Made by a program: the position numbers and the translations under genes. From Microbacterium sp. 1.5R (lineage in GTDB: Bacteria > Actinomycetota > Actinomycetes > Actinomycetales > Microbacteriaceae), in the NCBI RefSeq assembly GCF_007667425.1, contig NZ_VDRC01000001.1:1270595-1334594 (forward strand): a stretch of DNA of 64,000 nt. The letters are read 5' to 3'. Of the stretch, positions 37,092 to 44,455 are shown piece after piece. The notes under the pieces were generated by a model. That model was not told where the DNA came from, ran no database searches, and saw nothing but the letters and a program-made list of their open reading frames with translations. Within the stretch, counting starts at the first letter, position 1; every line of letters starts with the position of its first letter.

Positions 37092-37955
37092 TCAGCCCTT
37101 CGTCGCGCCGGCCGTGAGGCCGCTGACCACGTACCGCTGCGCGAGCAGCGCGATGATCATGACCGGAACGGTGATGACGACCGCCGCCGCCATGAGCCCG
37201 CCCCAGTCGACGGCCGCGTAGCTGGTGAAGTTCACGATCGCCACCGGCAGTGTGCGCGTGTACTGGTTCGAGAGCACGAGAGCGAACAGGAAGTTGTTCC
37301 AGCTGAAGATGAACGACAGGATCGTCGCGGTCGCGATCCCCGGTACGGAGAGAGGGAGCACGACCCGCACGAAGGCGCCGATGCGGCTCGATCCGTCGAT
37401 CTGCGCCGCCTCCTCCAATTCCTCGGGAATGCCGTCGAAGAAGCTCGACATGATCGCGACGACCAGGGGCATCGTCACGAAGACGTGGGTGAGGATCAGC
37501 ACCGTGTACGTGCCGACCAGCTGCATCTGCGAGAACAGGAAGTACCACGGGATCAGCAGGCTCACGCCGGGGATGATGCGCGCCATCAGGAGGTACGCCG
37601 TCGTGTTGGTGGCCTTGAACCGCGCGATCCCGTAGGCGGCCGGAACGCCGATGACCAGTGCGAGCAGCGTCGCCCCGGCGCCCACGATGATGCTGTTGAG
37701 GATGATCGGACCGAACGCCTGCGCGCCGAACACGGTCTCGAAGTTCTTCAGCGTGGGGGTGAACGAGAAGGTCTTGCTGGGGTCGATGATCTCGAGGTTC
37801 GTCTTGAGGCTCGCCAGCAGCATCCAGATCAGCGGCGAGACGAACGCGATCACGACCGCGAGGATGCCGAGCGCCCGCGCCCAGCCGCCGACGATCTGCA
37901 CGGGGCGACGCCGACGACGCGTGACGGTCGTCGAGGAGGAGGTCGAGGTGTTCAC
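37092..37955 (-). CDS. sugar ABC transporter permease (MalG type)
   Basis: A 287-residue inner-membrane subunit of a CUT1 importer with six TM helices. The EAA loop is ELEEAAQIDGSSRIGAFVRVVLPLSVPGIATA, and the first TM is ALGILAVVIAFVSPLIWMLLASLK. It starts with GTG overlapping the stop of the first permease and is followed by the kinase. The operon has no ATPase gene; CUT1 systems often share a genome-wide MsiK-type ATPase, which is my inference here. Confidence 0.92.
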   Translation of the reverse strand: MNTSTSSSTTVTRRRRRPVQIVGGWARALGILAVVIAFVSPLIWMLLASLKTNLEIIDPSKTFSFTPTLKNFETVFGAQAFGPIILNSIIVGAGATLLALVIGVPAAYGIARFKATNTTAYLLMARIIPGVSLLIPWYFLFSQMQLVGTYTVLILTHVFVTMPLVVAIMSSFFDGIPEELEEAAQIDGSSRIGAFVRVVLPLSVPGIATATILSFIFSWNNFLFALVLSNQYTRTLPVAIVNFTSYAAVDWGGLMAAAVVITVPVMIIALLAQRYVVSGLTAGATKG

Positions 37956-38890
37956 AGCTTCTCCGCTCTCTTGCGCAGGATCGCGATGACCAGCAGCACG
38001 AGGATGATCAGGATGAAGAACAGCATCAGCAACGCCGACGCCCGGCCGTAGCGCGAGTACTCGAACGCGTCGCTGTAGGCGAGGATGTTGAGCGTCTCCG
38101 CCTCGTTGCTCGATCCGCCGCCGCGGCCCTTCGTGGCGTAGATGATGTCGAACGTCTTCAGGGCGTCGATCGCACGCAGGATGGCGGCGGCGCCGATGAC
38201 CGGGGACAGCAGGGGCAGGGTGATGTGCCGGAATCGCTGCCAGGCGTTCGCACCGTCGACGCGGGCGGCCTCATCGGGCTCCTCGGGCAGCGTCGACAGG
38301 CCGGCGAGCAGGATGAGGATGACCATCGGCGTCCACTGCCAGACGTCGATGAAGATGAGGGTGTTCAGCGCGGTGTCCTTGTCGGACAGCCAGCCCTGCG
38401 CGGGGAGCCCGATCGACTTCATCAGGACGTTCGCGAAGCCGATCGTCGGCTCGAAGATGACGAGCCACATCATGCCGACCGCGACAGGGGTCGCGACCAG
38501 GGGCAGCAGGATGAACACCCGCACGAGCCCCTGACCGCGGAACGTCTTGCGCAGCAGCAGGGCGATCGCGAGACCGATGACGAGCTCGAGCACGAGCGCG
38601 AGGATCGTGAAGTACGCGGTGCGCCCGACAGCCGGCCAGAACCGGGTCATGTCGCCGAGCCAGTGCGCGTAGTTGTCGAATCCGATGAACTCGAACGGCC
38701 GGGTCACGGCGCCCTGGGCGTTGGTGAGCGACAGGAAGATCGTGTAGCCGACGGGGAACGCGATCAGCAGGGTGATGAAGACCACCGACGGTGTGATCAG
38801 GATCCACTTCAGGTGGGCGTCGATCCAGTCGACGGGCTTGCGGCGGTAGGGCGTCGCGCGCGGGGTGTTCGTGAGCGATGTGCTCGACAT
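37952..38890 (-). CDS. sugar ABC transporter permease (MalF type)
   Basis: A 312-residue CUT1 permease with six TM helices. It begins WILITPSVVFITLLIAFPVGYTIFLSLTNAQ, and its EAA loop is EEPDEAARVDGANAWQRFRHITLPLLSPVIGAAAIL. The ATG at 38890 follows GAGGAGGA. It sits between the binding-protein gene and the second permease, overlapping the latter by 4 nt. Confidence 0.92.
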   Translation of the reverse strand: MSSTSLTNTPRATPYRRKPVDWIDAHLKWILITPSVVFITLLIAFPVGYTIFLSLTNAQGAVTRPFEFIGFDNYAHWLGDMTRFWPAVGRTAYFTILALVLELVIGLAIALLLRKTFRGQGLVRVFILLPLVATPVAVGMMWLVIFEPTIGFANVLMKSIGLPAQGWLSDKDTALNTLIFIDVWQWTPMVILILLAGLSTLPEEPDEAARVDGANAWQRFRHITLPLLSPVIGAAAILRAIDALKTFDIIYATKGRGGGSSNEAETLNILAYSDAFEYSRYGRASALLMLFFILIILVLLVIAILRKRAEKL

Positions 38891-38959
38891 CGTGGTCCTC
38901 CTCGACCAGCGGGGAGGAGGGGGCATCGGGCGTTCGCGGCGACGATGCCCCCTCCCGGA

Positions 38960-40261
38960 TTACTTCTCGGAGTCGACCAGGTCCTGGAACGCGGTGTTCG
39001 CGGACTCGGCCGCCGATTCGACGTCGCCGCCTTCGATCGCGGTGATCACCGGTCCGCCGACGATCTCGCGGGCTGCGGCGACCTGCTCGAGCTGCGGACG
39101 GTCGTGCCCGACGCCGTCGTCGCCGACGTTGCGGATGATCTCCACCAGCCCGGCGGGGAAGCTCGCCGTCGCCGCGTCGTCATCCCACGCCGACTGCCGA
39201 GCGACCGGCACGGTGTCGTCTGCGAGCATCTGCGTGGTGTGCTCCTCGTTGGTGACCCACTTGATGAACTCCCACGCCGCGTCCTGCTTCTTCGAGAACG
39301 CGCTGATCCCGACCGTCTGCGGCACGATGTTGTAGAACTTCGAGCCGGCGGGCCCCTCGGGGAACCGGGCGAAGGCGACCGAGTCGACGACGGCCGAGTT
39401 CGACTCGTCGAGGAAGGTGTACGCCTGGCTGTCGGCATCGAGGTAGAAGGCCGCGTTGCCCTGCGCGAAGATCGCCGAGGCCTCGACCCATCCCATGTTC
39501 GCCGCTCCGGGAGGGCCGTAGTTCTTCAGGAGGTCGCCGTAGAACTCGATCGCCTCGACCGCTTCGGGGCTGTCGATCGTCGCGTTGCCGTCCTCGTCCT
39601 GGAAGTCGCCGCCGAAGCTGTAGATGAACGACGAGAGCTGAGTGACCAGGGGCACGCGGGCGCCGCGCATCGCGATGCCGTAGAAGCCGTTCTCGGGGTC
39701 GTTGAGAGCCTTGGCCGCCGCCTCCAGCTCGTCGAGCGTCTCGGGCGGCTGGATGCCTGCCGCCTCGAGCAGGTCAGAGCGGTAGTACACGACGTGGCGC
39801 TCGGTCATCACGGGGACGCCGTAGACGACGCCGTCGAGCTGTACGGCCTCACGGGCGGCGGGCTGGAAGTCCTCCCAGTCCCACTCATCGTCGGACTCGA
39901 CGTAGTCGGTCATGTCGGTGAGCCAGCCGTTGCGCGAGAACTCGCGCATGACGTCCTGCACCTGGTACGCGAAGATGTCGACGTCGTCGGACTGCGCGTT
40001 GAGCTTGACCTTGAGCGTGTCGTTGAGCTGCTCGTTGCCGTACGCCTCGATGTTGATCTTGACGCCGGTCTCGTCCTCGTAGCTCGAGGCGAGGGACTTC
40101 AGCCCCTCGGTCCACGGGCTGTTGGCCGCGATGATCGTGAGCTCGGACACGTCGCCGTCGCCGGCATCGCTCGGCGTGCCACCGCAGGCGGCGAGGCCGA
40201 CGACGAGGGCGCCGATGGCGGGGACCGCGAGTGCGGTGCGCTGTGCTTTCCTGCTGAACAT
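38960..40261 (-). CDS. sugar ABC transporter substrate-binding lipoprotein
   Basis: A 433-residue solute-binding protein. The signal peptide ends in the lipobox VVGLAACGG, so the Cys near residue 26 is lipid-anchored on the outer face of the membrane. The mature part has the MalE-type cluster B fold (IEAYGNEQLNDTLKVKLNAQSDDVDIF, then GVPVMTERHVVYYRSDLLEAAGI). The ligand is unknown, probably a sugar, polyol or sugar acid. AAGGA precedes the ATG. It lies between the 2-hydroxyacid dehydrogenase and the permeases. Confidence 0.92.
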   Translation of the reverse strand: MFSRKAQRTALAVPAIGALVVGLAACGGTPSDAGDGDVSELTIIAANSPWTEGLKSLASSYEDETGVKINIEAYGNEQLNDTLKVKLNAQSDDVDIFAYQVQDVMREFSRNGWLTDMTDYVESDDEWDWEDFQPAAREAVQLDGVVYGVPVMTERHVVYYRSDLLEAAGIQPPETLDELEAAAKALNDPENGFYGIAMRGARVPLVTQLSSFIYSFGGDFQDEDGNATIDSPEAVEAIEFYGDLLKNYGPPGAANMGWVEASAIFAQGNAAFYLDADSQAYTFLDESNSAVVDSVAFARFPEGPAGSKFYNIVPQTVGISAFSKKQDAAWEFIKWVTNEEHTTQMLADDTVPVARQSAWDDDAATASFPAGLVEIIRNVGDDGVGHDRPQLEQVAAAREIVGGPVITAIEGGDVESAAESANTAFQDLVDSEK

Positions 40262-40308
40262 CTTCGTTCCTTATCTGTATGAGGGGGTGGTTCGGGTATT
40301 CGGGTCGG

Positions 40309-41292
40309 TCAGTTCGCGACGTGGGCGGGGGTGCGCCCGGAGAAGACGTCGACGATCGCCTGGGCGGTGGCCCAGCCGATGCGGTCGTACGCCTCCTTCG
40401 TGTCGGCGCCCGCGTGTGGCGCCGTCACGACGGCTTCGTGACGGAAGAGAGGGTTGTCCGGCGAGACCGGCTCGTGCTCGAACACGTCGAGACCCGCGCC
40501 CGCGATGCGACCGGAGTCCAGTCCCCGCAGCAGGGCGGCCTCGTCGACCAGTCCGCCGCGGCTCGTGTTGATGAGGATCGTCCCCTCGCGCATGCGCGAG
40601 ATCAGGGCGTCGTCGACGAGGTGGTGCGTCTCGGGCAGATGGGGGACGTGCACGCTGACGATGTCGACATCGCTGACGGCCTCTTCGAGCGACACGATCT
40701 CGACTCCGGCCCGAGCGGCCTCGTCGCGGTCGGCGTACGGGTCGTAGGCCTTGATGCCGAGGTCGAAGCCCGACAGGCGGGAGGCGAGCAGGCGGGCGAT
40801 CGCTCCGTACCCGAGAAGACCGATCCGCTTGCCGGCGAGCTCGCTGCCGACGTAGCGGTCCCAGCGACCGGCGCGGGCGGCGTCGTGCATCTGCGGCAGT
40901 CGACGAAGAAGCGACAGGATGAAGCCCAGCGCGAGCTCTGCGACGGCCTCGGCATTGCCGCCGGGCACGTTGACGACGTCGACGCCCTGCGAGCGGGCGG
41001 CGGGGAGGTCGACGTTGTCGAGTCCGACACCGAGCCGCGAGATGATGCGCAGCTCGGGAGCGGCGGCGAGGGCGGCGGAATCGAACACCTCCACCCCGGC
41101 GACGGCCGCGTCTGCGGTGCCGACGTGGGCGTGCAGCTCGGTCGGCGTCCACGGCACGGTGGTCTCGTTCTCGACCAGCGCGAAGCCGTGGTCGAGGAGC
41201 AGCTGCCGACCGCGCCCGCAGAGTTCCGCGTAGCGCACGGCTCCGACGATGACGGTGCGTCCTGCACCGACCGCGGCTGTGCTGTCGTTCAT
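40309..41292 (-). CDS. D-isomer specific 2-hydroxyacid dehydrogenase
   Basis: A 327-residue NAD-dependent dehydrogenase. The Rossmann loop GLLGYGAIARLLA, the INTSRGGLVDEAAL block with the catalytic Arg, a Glu in LDVFEHEPV and the acid-base His in APHAGADT are all present. Enzymes of this family include 2-ketogluconate and glyoxylate reductases, and either type would suit a sugar-acid pathway. I start it at the ATG at 41292, after GGAAGGG. It is the first gene of the seven-gene operon, about 50 nt downstream of the predicted transcription start. Confidence 0.9.
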   Translation of the reverse strand: MNDSTAAVGAGRTVIVGAVRYAELCGRGRQLLLDHGFALVENETTVPWTPTELHAHVGTADAAVAGVEVFDSAALAAAPELRIISRLGVGLDNVDLPAARSQGVDVVNVPGGNAEAVAELALGFILSLLRRLPQMHDAARAGRWDRYVGSELAGKRIGLLGYGAIARLLASRLSGFDLGIKAYDPYADRDEAARAGVEIVSLEEAVSDVDIVSVHVPHLPETHHLVDDALISRMREGTILINTSRGGLVDEAALLRGLDSGRIAGAGLDVFEHEPVSPDNPLFRHEAVVTAPHAGADTKEAYDRIGWATAQAIVDVFSGRTPAHVAN

Positions 41293-41349
41293 CCTGCTGC
41301 CCTTCCGGAGGTGAGCAGCAGCGAATGCTGGCGTCACCGTCGACGTTGT

Positions 41350-41378
41350 GATGTAACTGTAAAACTGTTAACAATCAA
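41350..41378 (-). promoter_or_regulatory. promoter of the seven-gene sugar operon with GntR operator in its spacer
   Basis: On the minus strand, TTGATT (-35, 41373-41378) and TACATC (-10, 41350-41355) are 17 nt apart. The spacer holds two AACTGT repeats (plus strand 41355-41360 and 41363-41368); the second is part of AACTGTTAAC, which recurs upstream of the GntR gene. A bound repressor would cover the core promoter. Confidence 0.6.
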
Positions 41379-41432
41379 CATATGCCAGACTCGGTGACAG
41401 GTCAAGACACGATGCAGTGAACGGAGACACAC

Positions 41433-42470
41433 ATGAGAGCCGTCCGACTCGCGGGCCCCTCGGCGCTGGAGCCCGAGGACCGCCCGGTCCCCGTCGTCCG
41501 GCCCGGACACGCCCTCGTCAGGATCGACCTCGTCGGGCTGTGCGGATCGGACCTCAGCTATTTCGCGAAGGGAGCGAACGGCGACTTCGAGGTGCGAGCA
41601 CCCCTCGTGCTCGGCCATGAGATCGTCGGCACCGTCGTGGAGACGGCGCCCGGCGACGACTCCGTGCGGATCGGCGACCGGGTGGCGGTCCATCCCGTCT
41701 GGCCCTGCCCTCGTCCTGGCGAACGGGAAGTGGGGGACGACCTCCGCGACGAGCCGTCGTCGTTCCTCGGGTCGGCGTCGACCTGGCCCCACACCGACGG
41801 CGGGCTGCAGGAGTTCCTGGTGCTGCGCACCGAGCGCCTGCGGGTGATCCCGGCCGACCTGCCCTCGGCAGCCGCCGTGCTCGCCGAGCCCATGGCCGTC
41901 GTGCTGCACGCCCTCTCGCGCGCCGGAGACGTACGCGGTGCCGACGCGTTCATCTGCGGTGCCGGTCCGATCGGACTGCTCGCCCTGCTGGCGCTGCGGC
42001 ACGCCGGCGCCCGCCACGTCACGGTGTCGGACGTGCGCGACGCCCCGCTCGCGCTCGCCCGGCACATCGGTGCGGATGCCGTGGTCGACCTCTCGACGCA
42101 GCAGCCGACTCCCGCGTCAGCCGACCTCGTCATCGAAGCGAGCGGGGTTCCCGCCGGACTGGAGTCGGCCGTGTCGATCGCACGCATCGGCGGGCGGATC
42201 GTGCAGCTCGGAATGCTGCCGCGCGACCAGCGGCCGATAGCGCTGTCGGGGATCGTGACGAAAGAGCTGCACCTCATCGGCACGCATCGGTTCTCAGGCG
42301 AGTTCGACGATGCGATCCGCCTGTTGGCCGCGTCGCCGCGGGCGGCGGAGATCGTGACGACCGCGCATCCGCTCGCCGAAGCGGCCGCCGCCTTCGCCTC
42401 GGTGGCGGATCCCACCGTGAGCGGCAAGGCGGTCGTCGACGTGAGCGGCCGTCTCGGGCAGCTCGGGTAG
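41433..42470 (+). CDS. zinc-type alcohol dehydrogenase (L-idonate 5-dehydrogenase-like)
   Basis: A 345-residue medium-chain dehydrogenase. The catalytic zinc ligands are in LCGSDLSYF and GHEIVG. The four-Cys structural zinc lobe is mostly missing, with one Cys in WPCPRPGERE. The stretch FLGSASTWPHTDGGLQEFLVL and LAEPMAVVLHAL resembles L-idonate 5-dehydrogenases more than sorbitol or threonine dehydrogenases. The NAD loop is CGAGPIGLLALLAL. It probably oxidises a sugar acid or polyol hydroxyl. It is divergent from the seven-gene operon and shares its operator region. Confidence 0.87.
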   Translation: MRAVRLAGPSALEPEDRPVPVVRPGHALVRIDLVGLCGSDLSYFAKGANGDFEVRAPLVLGHEIVGTVVETAPGDDSVRIGDRVAVHPVWPCPRPGEREVGDDLRDEPSSFLGSASTWPHTDGGLQEFLVLRTERLRVIPADLPSAAAVLAEPMAVVLHALSRAGDVRGADAFICGAGPIGLLALLALRHAGARHVTVSDVRDAPLALARHIGADAVVDLSTQQPTPASADLVIEASGVPAGLESAVSIARIGGRIVQLGMLPRDQRPIALSGIVTKELHLIGTHRFSGEFDDAIRLLAASPRAAEIVTTAHPLAEAAAAFASVADPTVSGKAVVDVSGRLGQLG

Positions 42471-42480
42471 GGCTGGGCAC

Positions 42481-42547
42481 GCCTGAGACGTCGCGACCCG
42501 TCACAGGTATCGCGTGCCGACCTTCGGCATCGCGCCCCGTCTCAGGC
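42481..42547. terminator. possible terminator hairpin between convergent genes
   Basis: Outer arms GCCTGAGACG and CGTCTCAGGC bracket an inner TGCCGA-CCT-TCGGCA stem, with TCGCGACCCGTCACAGG and TCGCGCCCCGTCTCAGG as imperfect direct repeats. The right arm enters the end of the GntR gene. It does not share the 82-nt architecture. Confidence 0.45.
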
Positions 42548-43204
42548 GTTGACGTCGGTGCGCGGCGGCTCAGGCAGAGCGTCGCGCACGTGCCCCTTCG
42601 CGAGGGTCAGGTGCAGCTGGAGGCGCTTGACCGCGGCATCCGCGTCACCGGTGCGGACGATGTCGAGGAAACCCTGATGGTCCGCCGTCGCGGCGGGGAT
42701 GTCGGGGGTGTCGCTGAGCTCGAACAGGATCGCGAAGGTGCGCTGGTACGGGCGCCATGCCTCCATCAGGCGGCGGTTGCGCGAGATCGTGTAGAACGAC
42801 GTGTGGAAGTCCATGTCGGCCTCGGCGAACATCTCCACGTCTCCGACCTCGCCCGCCGCACGCATGCGGTCGACGATGTCCTGCACCGCATCCCATTCCT
42901 TGGCGCTGGCGCGCGCGACGGCGAGCCGGATGGCCAGCGACTCCAGGGCCTCGCGGAGCTCGTACAGCTCCTCGACCCCTTCGAGACCCAGGCCGCGCGT
43001 GTAGAGGCGTTTGCGGCGACTCTCCAGCAGTCCTTCGGACTCGAGTTGCCGCAGTGCGTCGCGGATCGGGCCCCGGCTCACGTCGAATCGACTGGCCAGG
43101 GCGTCCTCGGCGAGATGCTCTCCCTGCGGGATCCCGCCGGTGATGATCTCGACGCGCAGGCGGTGAGCGATCTGCTCCCCCATGCCCAGTGGTCGTGAAT
43201 TCAC
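42542..43204 (-). CDS. GntR family (FCD) transcriptional regulator of the sugar operon
   Basis: A 220-residue GntR-FCD repressor. The winged helix (residues about 10-75) reads LAEDALASRFDVSRGPIRDALRQLESEGLLESRRKR. The FCD domain has metal-ligand candidates in EADMDFHTSFY and ADHQGFLDIV. The GTG at 43204 is preceded by AGGTGGGG; the next in-frame ATG at 43183 has no ribosome site. Its upstream region carries the same AACTGTTAAC word as the operon promoter at 41350, supporting a shared regulon. Confidence 0.9.
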   Translation of the reverse strand: MNSRPLGMGEQIAHRLRVEIITGGIPQGEHLAEDALASRFDVSRGPIRDALRQLESEGLLESRRKRLYTRGLGLEGVEELYELREALESLAIRLAVARASAKEWDAVQDIVDRMRAAGEVGDVEMFAEADMDFHTSFYTISRNRRLMEAWRPYQRTFAILFELSDTPDIPAATADHQGFLDIVRTGDADAAVKRLQLHLTLAKGHVRDALPEPPRTDVNA

Positions 43205-43223
43205 CGACGCCCCACCTCATCTG

Positions 43224-43236
43224 ACAGTTAACAGTT
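43224..43236. promoter_or_regulatory. candidate GntR autoregulatory operator
   Basis: Two ACAGTT repeats 7 bp apart give GTTAACAGTT (43227-43236), the exact reverse complement of AACTGTTAAC at 41363-41372. It lies 20 nt before the GntR start codon. Confidence 0.6.
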
Positions 43237-43298
43237 ATCGGAATCTGAGTGTCACCTATGCGGATACCCGACGTCAAGTTCCCACGCGGCGCTCCGGC

Positions 43299-43304
43299 TA
43301 CCGT
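43299..43304 (+). promoter_or_regulatory. -10 box for leaderless transcript of the 43311 gene
   Basis: TACCGT ends 6 nt before the ATG at 43311. Confidence 0.5.
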
Positions 43305-43310
43305 GGAGTC

Positions 43311-43901
43311 ATGCGACTGACTGCCGACGCCGACCTTCAGCGGTGGATCCCTGTGACCGACTCGCTGGGGTGGAGAGGACGCCGCCACCGCAAGGCGGCG
43401 ATCAGGATGCTGCTCGGCCAGGCGAACGCCGCGCTCGGCGCGACCGAGCGGCCGGGATCACGGTTCGGAGCGTGGGCGATGAGCCAGGCTGCTCCGATGC
43501 TGATGCGCCGAGCGGACGGCCGAGTGCTCGTCTGGACGTGGAAGTCGGAGCCGGAACTCGTCGTCGCCATGGCCACGGTGCAGGTGCTGACGCCAGACAT
43601 CCGGATCGCCCGCGCATCGATGCCGATGGACTACGACGACACCCAGTCGTTCTCGAGTCCGTGGCTGGGCGCCGGTGAGAAGCTGGTCGTCGCGATGCCG
43701 CCGTCCCCGGCGACTCCTCCCTTCGTCACGTACACATGGGACACCGGCACTCATCTGATCACCGTCACGGCCGTCTGCAGCGATCGGGAGCGGTTCGGCA
43801 CGCTCGACGGCGCACTCGACGACCTCGCGCGCAGCGTGCGGGTCGCCGACGAGGTCACCGGGGGCGAGTCCCCGGAGGTGTTTCGCCTCGGACCGGCCTG
43901 A
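43311..43901 (+). CDS. hypothetical protein
   Basis: A soluble 196-residue protein I do not recognise. It has no signal peptide or TM helix. Notable stretches are WIPVTDSLGWRGRRHRKAAIRMLLG near residue 10 and TYTWDTGTHLITVTAVCSDRERFGTLDGALDDLARSVRV, which looks like a compact alpha/beta domain. The ATG at 43311 is set by a leaderless -10 box; longer readings upstream would run into the GntR regulatory region. It is a single gene, convergent with the MmcQ/YjbR-like gene. Confidence 0.7.
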   Translation: MRLTADADLQRWIPVTDSLGWRGRRHRKAAIRMLLGQANAALGATERPGSRFGAWAMSQAAPMLMRRADGRVLVWTWKSEPELVVAMATVQVLTPDIRIARASMPMDYDDTQSFSSPWLGAGEKLVVAMPPSPATPPFVTYTWDTGTHLITVTAVCSDRERFGTLDGALDDLARSVRVADEVTGGESPEVFRLGPA

Positions 43902-43982
43902 TCCTCGCCCGGCCGCGCACTGAGACGTTCCGAACGTCCGACCCCGCCCGAGCGCTCCATCCCGCCGCACCCGCTTCTCGCG

Positions 43983-44393
43983 CTACGCGAGACCCCGCTC
44001 GTCGAGCCACCGCTTCGCGACGAGCACCGGGGCGCGCACGAGCCAGGCGTCCGCGATGATCTCCGCGAGGCGATCACGGTCGATCGCATCAAGGCGCACG
44101 AGCAGTCCCGCATAACCGTCGAAGTGCGGGATCGTGAAGAGCACGTCCGGCTCGGCCGCGAGCATCTCCTGCTTCTCGTCCTGAGTACCGACCCGCACGG
44201 CGAGCACCGGGCCCTCCGGCCACGCCGCGCCGAGCGCCGCGAGCTGCTGCAGGTCGGTCGCCCTCGGGCCACGGATCCACGCGATCTGCCCGCTCGGCAG
44301 TCTCCACGCGGGCTCACCGGTGTGGCCGCCCACGCGCTCGCTCACCCCGGGCAGCGCGAGCGCGATCGCACGGACATCCTCGACGGTCGCCAT
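43983..44393 (-). CDS. MmcQ/YjbR family protein
   Basis: A 136-residue protein of the YjbR/CyaY-like fold (MmcQ family). It begins ATVEDVRAIALALPGVSERVGGHTGEPAWRL, the standard family start, and ends DRDRLAEIIADAWLVRAPVLVAKRWLDERG. The family is often called DNA-binding from structure, but its role is not settled. The ATG at 44393 gives the typical length; a longer reading to 44435 would run through the hairpin downstream of the mannosidase gene. It is probably transcribed separately from the mannosidase. Confidence 0.85.
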   Translation of the reverse strand: MATVEDVRAIALALPGVSERVGGHTGEPAWRLPSGQIAWIRGPRATDLQQLAALGAAWPEGPVLAVRVGTQDEKQEMLAAEPDVLFTIPHFDGYAGLLVRLDAIDRDRLAEIIADAWLVRAPVLVAKRWLDERGLA

Positions 44394-44405
44394 GACGCCA
44401 TCGTC

Positions 44406-44448
44406 CTCCTGCGCGGGGGCCGCCACAACGGCCACCCCCGCGCAGGAG
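44406..44448 (-). terminator. terminator of the GH38 mannosidase gene
   Basis: CTCCTGCGCGGGGG (44406-44419) pairs with CCCCCGCGCAGGAG (44435-44448), a 14-bp stem 8 nt after the mannosidase stop. Its 15-nt loop can form a further GGCCG/CGGCC pairing. Confidence 0.75.
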
Positions 44449-44455
44449 ATGACGC

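Noticed and set aside
42481..42547. A fourth copy of the 82-nt nested palindrome
   Set aside because: It is also between convergent genes and has an outer and inner stem, but its length, arm spacing and CCCC/GGGG positions do not match the three aligned copies.
44406..44448. A riboswitch or attenuator ahead of the MmcQ/YjbR-like gene
   Set aside because: The hairpin is 8 nt after the mannosidase stop and has simple terminator form; no conserved riboswitch core is visible.
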